Source: Lactifluus volemus
Lineage: Eukaryota > Basidiomycota > Agaricomycetes > Russulales > Russulaceae
Direction of reading: 5' to 3'
Assembly: GCA_022376515.1 (NCBI GenBank)
Contig: WTXI01000001.1
Span: forward strand, 1,674,001 to 1,738,000
Length of the DNA: 64,000 nucleotides
Each line of letters starts with the position of its first letter. Within the stretch, counting starts at the first letter, position 1. Positions 57,087 through 64,000 of the stretch are shown piece by piece. Position numbers and translations under genes: made by a program. The notes under the pieces were generated by a model. It searched no databases and was not told where the DNA came from. It saw nothing but the letters and a program-made list of their open reading frames with translations.

Positions 57087-59508
57087 TTAGAATGAGTGTT
57101 CGGTAGAGTCTTTTCCACGAGATGAGGTACTCGACGATCCGGATGCAAGTGTAGATAATATACTATCAATATAGTCTGCGCCACTCCTACACCAAGGCCG
57201 GCGGTCAAGGATTGATGCCGGCGGATGTAAACAGATGGCGTACCATTTTTGGTGAGTGAGGACATCACAGCCAATTTCTTTCTCCTTGCGCTGGACAGTC
57301 TCTACGTAAGCAAGCATACCTTCCGTCTTGAAACGCTGAGCAAGCTCGGCTATAGTTCACGGCCGTTAGGGCCTTTAAATAAATCCGCTCCGCGGAGAAA
57401 ACGCACCAAAACCGGTAGCATTGCTGTGAAGACCGGCTAGCGAAACGAGCTGCAGAACGAACCCTTCTTTCGCAAGGTCCCATATAAAGCTTTTTAGGTC
57501 AGCGTCTGCACGGCCCAAGCGTAAGTGATGGTATCAGACTTCGAAAAAAATGAACGCTACGCGCCAGAGTACCCGTGAGAGCTCCAATTGAAGCTCGGGC
57601 TGAGGTTGTAGACGAGCCATTTCCCGGGGAACTTTTCGCGGATTCGACGAGCGAATGACTGAGCCTGTTTCAGATCAGGTGTCTTGGTTTCGAGCCATAC
57701 CATGTCAGCGTAAGGAGCAAATGCCAGAGCTCTGGACACTGCGGCATCAATTCCGCCGGTCGTGTGATAATATCCCTCGCGTGTGCGTGGCACTGTATAA
57801 TGCACAGCTGACGTCAAAAGGAAAAATGGATGGTGATGAAGGGCGGCGTACAATCCCAGTCCCAATCAACCTGAGAGCCAATGACGTCTTTAGCAATGTC
57901 CCGCGCCTCCGCGTTCGATTTTCCGGAAGCAGCTTCCCTATATCGCTCAAGAGCAGATGCCTTTTGCTGTAAGGGGATGACACTCGACTCCCGAACCGTT
58001 TGCTCGACAGCTAGAACCCACCCCAAAAAACTTCGTCAGCGTTCGGCCAAATGAGAGAACAGCCTCATAAAAAAAGAAACATCGCTGCCTTACCTTCATC
58101 GAATGTGGTCAACTCGACTTTAGAAAACCATTTTTCTCGAGGTTATCGATCTCAGTACCGCTCCGGCCTTCCGCTTCGGCACGATCGAGCACTTCTGCCA
58201 GCGAGGGCCTACGCGATCCGTCCGGAAGGCAGGTCCGAACACCCTGAATGTAAGGGTGATCGCGCGCGTCAATTGTGGATGAGATCAGACGCGCTGACTC
58301 GGCGTCTGTTCGTGCGATGAGCAGCATGGTGTGCTGAAGGAGATCTAGTTGGAAGCGCGAAGCTACAAGGCGAGATATGTGTGCGCCGGTTGGGACCACG
58401 ACCTTTCCGGACAGGTGGCCACACTGCACTCGGGTAAGCGGTACGAAGAAGTATTGATGGTACGTCAAGTGGATCGGTGAGTGGATAATACCTTTTTCCC
58501 CCCATGGAGCTGGTCCTCTAGATGAATTGCCGACGCACCCTATGTGGGGACCACCCGTGAACACGAGTACCGGATATTTAGACACTCGCGCTTACTTACC
58601 GCCTCTGCGAAGAGTTTCACCAGTTTCATCACAGCCGATGTGCCACCATGCCTATGTCGTACAGGGTCCAGGGTGAGATCAATTCGATGCGTTATGGTGA
58701 ACGACACTCACCCTGTATCTGCATCCGCAATAATGGCCTCAAGTAGTCAATGTAAGGCATATTGGCGCGTTCTTGTGGTGATGCTTCCATTCGCGCGTCA
58801 TAGTGTTTCTTGTCATGAAGTTGCTGCGCACGGAAGAGACGGTGAACTTGGTTGGGCACCGTGGTGTAGGGATAATCCCTATACGTTATTCGCAGCAAAC
58901 CCAAACACAGGACGCCTCGCATGCTCAAGACGTAATAACTTCGGAAAAAAGGCGACTCACCCAAGATCCGGTCCGACTTCATTGTTTGCCGTGGTGAGCA
59001 GGCTGCTCGCAGCCCAACCGGAGACATACACCACCTCGAGCCATCGCGCCATTTGGGTCATCTGTACCGGATCTACAGCCCCAAGCGTGTGTACAGGTTT
59101 TCTCTCCTTGGCGGCTCTATCAAAGACAGCATACAACTTGTCGGCAAGGAGCGTGGAAGGGAGAGGTAAGGGGGGAAGGGTTCCTTGCTTCGAGGCGACC
59201 GCAGCTGCAGAGTAAGGGCGAGATAACCCAGAGAAACGTGGCTGGGAAAAGAAAGTCTCGACGGTGGCTATGCGCGAAGCAAGAGCATCGGACTCCTCTA
59301 GCGGGGTGGGTGGATCCAAAGCCAGCGCAGTCGGTCGCGCATAAGCAGATGACATCAATGACCTAGATATCTGAGTTAAGGATGCCTTTGACGACAGGAA
59401 GCGGACGCGACACATTTCGAAAGATTCGGTCTGAACGGACGGTGTCGTCGTGATGTGAGCGCCGAGGCTCGCTCGGTTATTACCGGGTTCGACCGACTCG
59501 GACGACAT
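57087..59508 (-). CDS. Isocitrate lyase family enzyme, possibly mitochondrial 2-methylisocitrate lyase
   Basis: The family splits isocitrate to glyoxylate and succinate (glyoxylate bypass) or 2-methylisocitrate to pyruvate and succinate (propionate use). Clear blocks: [55 protein letters not shown] joined over an intron to CGH (the catalytic K-K-C-G-H loop), [23 protein letters not shown], and a C terminus with [10 protein letters not shown]. The N terminus is about 70 residues longer than in the short glyoxysomal form. It holds Arg/Ser-rich stretches without acidic residues, compatible with mitochondrial import. That favours the methylisocitrate form, but substrate choice is not proven. At least eight exons are present (first 58961-59508). 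Slips occur near 58735 and 58113, and the 57560-57590 junction is unresolved. Confidence 0.85.
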
Positions 59509-59922
59509 TTTTAAGAGAGTGGAAGATTATTTCAATACATTTGCGGACACTGAGATGTCGGCAACTAAATATGCAACATGAGAGCTACATAAATGTAACA
59601 AGCTAAGGCGATGTGTGTATGTGCAGCAGGCGTCATCAGATAATGCGTAAGTTACGCAGTGATACGGTATAAATTAGTGATCTGGGGATGCAAGCCCCAG
59701 TCGGTGTCTGAGGGGTGGGGCGGCGCTGTATCGAGTCGAAGAAGTAAAAAAAAATTAATGGTCTGGACAAAGGAGAAGCCGACAACACGAGCGGAGGCTG
59801 CAGACGCAGAAACAACAAAGCTGCGAAAGATGGGTGCATGTATGGTGGTGCGCTATACAGAACATGCGTGTCAATCTAAACCGGATTAGAACAAGTGATA
59901 AGAGAAGACTTACTGAATTAGG
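59509..59922. other. Promoter of lyase gene and 3' flank of homeodomain gene
   Basis: No gene was seen. Both neighbours are on the minus strand, so this holds the lyase promoter and the homeodomain gene's 3' flank. Confidence 0.5.
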
Positions 59923-61699
59923 TTAATGGACGATGTGGTGGTGGAAACCCAGTAGTAAGAGAGCATCCTCGACTTTGACACCTGATAATCGCCCAGGGAT
60001 TTTCTCCAGACGATCGTAGTCAATGGGACTGATATTGATTCCCCCACGAACATCCATTTGATGGGGACGGGAGGCAGGCAGAACGGTGGTAGGGGGATGG
60101 GGTACAGGCGAAGGTTCTGGTGACGGCGTGACCGCTTCTTGATATTCTTCGTCATCGGTCCCAGCGTCTGAGGGTGCATTGCGAACGTGTTTACGGGTCG
60201 AGTAGGTGTTATTCATGGGAATGACATCTGTATCCTCGTTATCTGTGTTCATCTCATGCTCTGGATCTGGGGCATTGTCGACGTCGTGAAGGCTGACGGA
60301 ATACGAAGAGGCTGCGGATGGGGAGACGGCGCGGGATACGGGGCCCGAAGCCAGCTGTAGGCTTTCCGTATCGCCCTCCTCGGCAGACTTCCGTGCACGT
60401 TTTCGGGTTGTTTGGCGGAGGTTACGGAACCAATTGGTGACTTTGGCAAGGTCCCTACCAAAAATAGAAAATGATTAATGGGTAAAATTGTGAAGAATGA
60501 AATAAATAGACGAACATGCCAACTTGGAGCGCTAGAGCATTGCGTTCCTCGATAGATGGATTAGCAGTACGGCTGTATAGCTTCTGCAGAGCCTCCAATT
60601 GATAGGGCTCTGGCCGCGTGCGTCTGGGGCGATGAGAAGGGATGATAGTGTGATAAGGTGAACCCCTCGAAGATGTAGAACCGTTGGAACGCTCTGCGCT
60701 TGGAGATCGCTTCTCCCTGCGTATGAGGGCGGAGACAGATGGATGTGAAGATCGTGGGGGTAAAACTGGCATTTCGAGGGGCAGTGCATCTCGGGTGTGA
60801 GATGATGCGTCAATAGACGGATCAGGCACTGGGTGGTCATGGTTATTGAGATACTGCGACTTTTCAAAGGCGATATCGTCATCTACACGCTTTTTTGCAA
60901 GGCTCCGCTGGTTTTGGAACCAATTAGTCACACTTTGGTAGCGCCTAAGCCAGATCAATATTAGTTTCCATAAACATCAGTCAGTGTCTGATATCACGTA
61001 CATTCCAATTTTCTTGCCGAGTTCCTCACGCTGTTCCTTCGTAGGATGCGGACTCGTTACATAAACACTTCGTAATTGTTCGGTTTGGGATACAGACGGT
61101 CTCACTCGCGCCTTGGGGCGTACGGTTAATTCTTGCGCCGCAGGGTTTTCATACGAATGGCAGTGTTCTGGATTTCCAGCATAAAATGCTGTTTGTTGCT
61201 GAGCCTCTGCGGAGATTGGGACATGAGAGATGCGTGTGGAGAGCTCTGGCATGCGAGAGATGGGTGGAGAGGAGGGAGAACCGGAAATTGAAGAGTCCTC
61301 GAGTGGAGGGGGAGTGGATGAGTCGACGGGACTGAGAAAGGAGGAGATCGGTGGAAGATCGTATGTAGAGGACGATAGCGCAGGACGAGAGCGTTTCTTA
61401 TTTGAGGCGCGCTTGTTTTGAAACCAAGCATTTACTGTCTTTGTTTCCCTATATATACGTGAGCGATGAGACAGTCAAAAGACGAAGGGACAATAAAAAG
61501 CGCACATGCCCAACTTTTCCGCTAGAGATGTTCTGTCTTCGAGAGCAGGGTGTTCGTTGCGTTCATAAAGCTCATTGAGAGCAGCGAGTTGGAAAGTAGA
61601 GTGACGGTGGCGGGGTTTCTTTGGCCTTTCCTTGGAGGAATCGATTTGAGAGTGGTGATCTATGGGACCCGTTGGCCAGGAAGAGAAAGCAGGCTCCAT
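59923..61699 (-). CDS. Transcription factor with three homeodomains
   Basis: Exons 61506-61699, 61002-61448, 60516-60944 and 59923-60454 join into 533 residues with no error. There are three homeodomains. HD1 (about residues 25-86) has PRHRHSTFQLAALNELYERN and recognition helix TVNAWFQNKRASNKKR. HD2 (about 175-236) has RVRPSVSQTEQL and SVTNWFQNQRSLAKKR. HD3 (about 319-380) has RTRPEPYQLEALQKLY and KVTNWFRNLRQTTRKRARK. The invariant W-F-x-N-x-R is kept in all. Only HD1 has the textbook Gln-Asn-Lys-Arg of typical homeodomains. None shows the three-residue TALE loop insertion clearly. Linkers are Ser/Pro-rich; the tail is acidic and ends HHHIVH. Each homeodomain is cut by an intron splitting the Met codon of G-M before helix 3 (AT|G). 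DNA targets are unknown. Confidence 0.93.
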
Positions 61700-62533
61700 T
61701 TGTAAAGTGGGAGGGAAATGGGAAGGGAACCGAAAGAGAGGAGGGGATTAGAGATCAGAACAACAAGGTAAGGTCAACGACATAGGAAAATTATACAGCA
61801 ACTGACCCGCCGGGCTTATACGGTTCACCTGCCAGATCGCTAATATCCTCATCTTCCCACGCCTTTCCTCTCAACTCTCACTCATCCCCCCTCCTTCCTC
61901 CCTATTCGTATATCCTCCTTTGCTGGGCTACCTTTTCTTTTTCTTATTTTTATTTTTTATTTTGTTGTAAAGCAATGCATTAAAACAAGTGAATAGCATT
62001 TGGCAATTACCTCATCCGTTTGATCAATTTAGTCCGTGGAGATTACTGCTAAAAGTAATTAGCACTCATTTAGTACAATAGCAGCCGTAACAGGGCAAGA
62101 GGCGCTCTTTTGTGGAAAAAATGTTTAAATCAAATGCCAACTAATTATTTATAAGCCGATCTCAATTAGGCGCTTCGCTCCGCATCCACATTCGCGTGAT
62201 TTTTATATTGTATCCGTTATTGTATGTACTCAACCCACCCATGCTATAAAACATCGACTCGACCCCGGGCCAGGTCACTCTTTCGTCATCTCCGCAGTGG
62301 TCCATATAATAAGAGTCACGATGACGATGAGTCCAAGACGATGATGCATGATAGATCCGGATCCGAAATTCATGTGGCCCTAGCGCCGGATGTGCCCGAG
62401 ATCACGAGTTTAGATCAGGCGGACGGAACGATTACAACTACACTACTACAGTACAGCGTAGACTCTAGGATATTAAATGATGCGACCGCGCCATGAGGAT
62501 ATGATTATACATCTCGTGCCTTTCTAATATCTT
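61700..62533. other. Upstream region of triple homeodomain gene
   Basis: This is a long leader: purine-rich at 61700-61760, then a pyrimidine-rich block (61855-61960). AT-rich DNA follows around 61945-62160. A 90-codon plus-strand frame (62224-62496) has no motif. The 3' flank of the pantothenate kinase gene ends here. Confidence 0.45.
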
Positions 62534-64000
62534 TCATGTACCACTGTCCCCTGTCTCTGATTCACGGTCTCCCTCGATGTTCTTGATCCATGCACCAAGC
62601 GCACCACTTGAAGCAGGCCGCAGTCAGAGCACAGCCTAAACATAGTAATGCACAGTACGTACAGGAACCCTTCATGTCGCAAAAATAGCGCTCGTTTCGT
62701 CCCTCTGCTCCAGAATCGAATGGCGTAGGACAACGTTGCAATAGTCGCAGGGTGACCCCGAATGAAGCAACCACCAAAATATATCCTGCTAAGACCATAT
62801 TTCTCAGCGTTCATGTACCTATTTCCCTGTCAGCATCCAATGACACATATTGTGAATTGATCCGAACGGGACGAACGCTATTTGTCCAATATTATTTGAT
62901 ACAGCGTACAACAAACTTTTGCTGATATCTTCGGGAGAGAACTTCCTTTTTTCCTTGCCCTTCTTGAACACCTTGCCAAACGAGCTAGCAATCATTGTTG
63001 ATTTGAGGCCAAGTTTGCTATAGTCTTGCCCATAAATGTCCTTGACAAGCATATCTACCGCCTCGTTATCACCTGCTTCGGAAAGGGCCAACATTTCTGC
63101 CACAAGCGTGAGACGTGTGATACGAACTCGTGACAGAGATGACACTGACCATCGAAGGAAGTCGCTGGCGTCAACAACGACAACAAGCCCCACAGCGTTC
63201 CGCCGCCAAGGCTGGTCCCGCTTACACGTTCAAACGTTCCGTCCTTGTCGACCTTGATGATGGAAACACCAGACCCGATGTTGACGAGAAGGCACGGCAA
63301 CTGAGGTGTCGGATTTCCTTCAAACGTGACAGCATATTTCGGTGCGCTCGGACCTGGTCTTTCGAGCGCTGCTGGAGACGGCGTTGCGTGCGCGACAGAC
63401 TGGATAAGCTCGTCTGAGAAGAAGTACACTTCGTCTGGAATATGTGTGATAAACTTTAGGCCTTCAATCAGACACTCCATTTCGTCTTCCCGGAGAACCT
63501 CGACATCGAGTGTTTCGCGAAACAGGCTATAGAATCGATGGGCACCGCCTCCTGTCGCCATGATCTTCACGCCTTGTTTCATTTCCTCGATCGATACGCC
63601 GTTGATAGCCGCTGAGCGGTCTATGAGGTCTTGAATAAACTTGACACAGTCGTCAATGGCGTCCGTCTCGAAGCGTTCAAAGTTTAAAGAGCCACCGGGA
63701 AAGTGTCGCATGGATACGCGACGGAGAATTGTATCATGCAACAAACTCTCAGGCATGCTCGACAGCCCACTTGCGATGTGATTCGTCGGGTTATCGAGTA
63801 CCATAGGCGTTAGCGCACCATTTTGTTTGAGGTGTGAAGAGCTTGGAGGCAATAGCTGTGAAAGGGCTCCGGCGGACGTTGGAGAAGGAGGCGTCGGAAT
63901 CGAACTACGAGAGCTATTTCCGCCGGTGGCAAGGATGGAAGGGGAAGATGGGGGTTCGGGCGAACGGGTAAAGTAGACGACCTTGGCGAGGGAACCTCCG
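62534..64000 (-). CDS. Pantothenate kinase, eukaryotic type (5' end beyond window)
   Basis: This enzyme phosphorylates pantothenate in the first and controlling step of coenzyme A synthesis. The visible exons are 63150 to the edge, 62877-63096, 62663-62818 and 62534-62606. At the edge the frame reads GGSLAKVVYFTR, part of the kinase's phosphate-binding D-I-G-G-[ST]-L motif. Later come MATGGGAHRFYSLF, LLVNIGSGVSIIKVD (adenosine-binding Gly-rich motif), SLGGGTLWGL, NNIGQIA, and GLSRIYFGGCFIRGH. The end is GALGAWIKNIE plus an acidic tail. The frame is intact over about 450 visible residues. The N terminus lies outside the window. A Ser/Pro-rich insert (about 63850-63960) follows the first motif. 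Confidence 0.94.

Larger units (their letters stand above)
54866..57238. repeat. Tandem segmental duplication of about 1.13-1.24 kb (two units)
   Basis: Unit 1 (about 54866-55997) and unit 2 (about 55999-57238) align end to end. Both begin GATTCTATAATTATCTGGCC and carry the same 3' flank. Each holds a cerato-platanin gene with its leader and TATA-type promoter. Both end in a copy of the final part of the isocitrate-lyase-family gene, terminating in GGATGTAAA. Differences are small insertions and substitutions, including an 18-base difference in the lyase-derived part. The right-hand unit is joined to the complete lyase gene, so it is the ancestral position and the left-hand unit the copy. Confidence 0.85.

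Noticed and set aside
62224..62496. 90-codon plus-strand frame between the homeodomain and kinase genes
   Set aside because: No family resemblance and no introns. It lies in the expected leader or 3' flank.

Overview
The window is nuclear DNA of a filamentous basidiomycete, most likely an Agaricomycete. Almost every gene is cut by short GT-AG introns (about 46-100 nt, usually 48-60). The gene content (G-beta, FAB1, COP9 subunit 2, dynactin p27, mitoribosomal proteins, cerato-platanins, a basidiomycete-type pair of bHLH regulators) fits that group. The species cannot be fixed from sequence alone. No tRNA, rRNA, CRISPR array, provirus or intact transposon was recognised.

Layout. 0.7-8.4 kb: dynactin subunit 6, a protein with a repeated K-L-x2-[LF]-[FL]-G motif, a long coiled-coil protein and the heterotrimeric G-protein beta subunit. 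9.8-13.8 kb: three tiny stand-alone double-stranded-RNA-binding-domain (dsRBD) genes in tandem, each with its own TATA box, in otherwise gene-poor DNA. 14.7-23 kb: the spliceosomal USP39/Sad1 factor divergent from the mitochondrial Rsm22/METTL17 protein, then mitoribosomal uL1 divergent from mL40, then COP9 signalosome subunit 2. 23.3-39.1 kb: FAB1 (PI3P 5-kinase), LTV1 (40S assembly) and a TAF2 that continues into three bromodomains. 39.1-43.1 kb: gene-poor. 43.1-50.7 kb: two bHLH paralogues on the minus strand, with a four-TM MARVEL-like membrane protein and a 3.4 kb gene desert between them. 51.1-54.6 kb: a Ser/Pro-rich protein. 54.9-59.5 kb: two tandem cerato-platanin genes on a duplicated segment that also copied the end of the neighbouring isocitrate-lyase-family gene. 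59.9-64 kb: a transcription factor with three homeodomains, then a pantothenate kinase running off the edge.

Two results stand out. The first is the array of three dsRBD mini-genes (76-79 aa), whose shared intron positions prove common descent. The second is the triple homeodomain gene, in which every homeodomain is cut by an intron at the same codon and phase, which points to internal exon duplication. A caution for any user: at least 15 conserved reading frames break by what looks like one missing base, often in a homopolymer. This pattern is better explained by uncorrected assembly indels than by pseudogenes, so several genes here need their reads checked before a protein is quoted.
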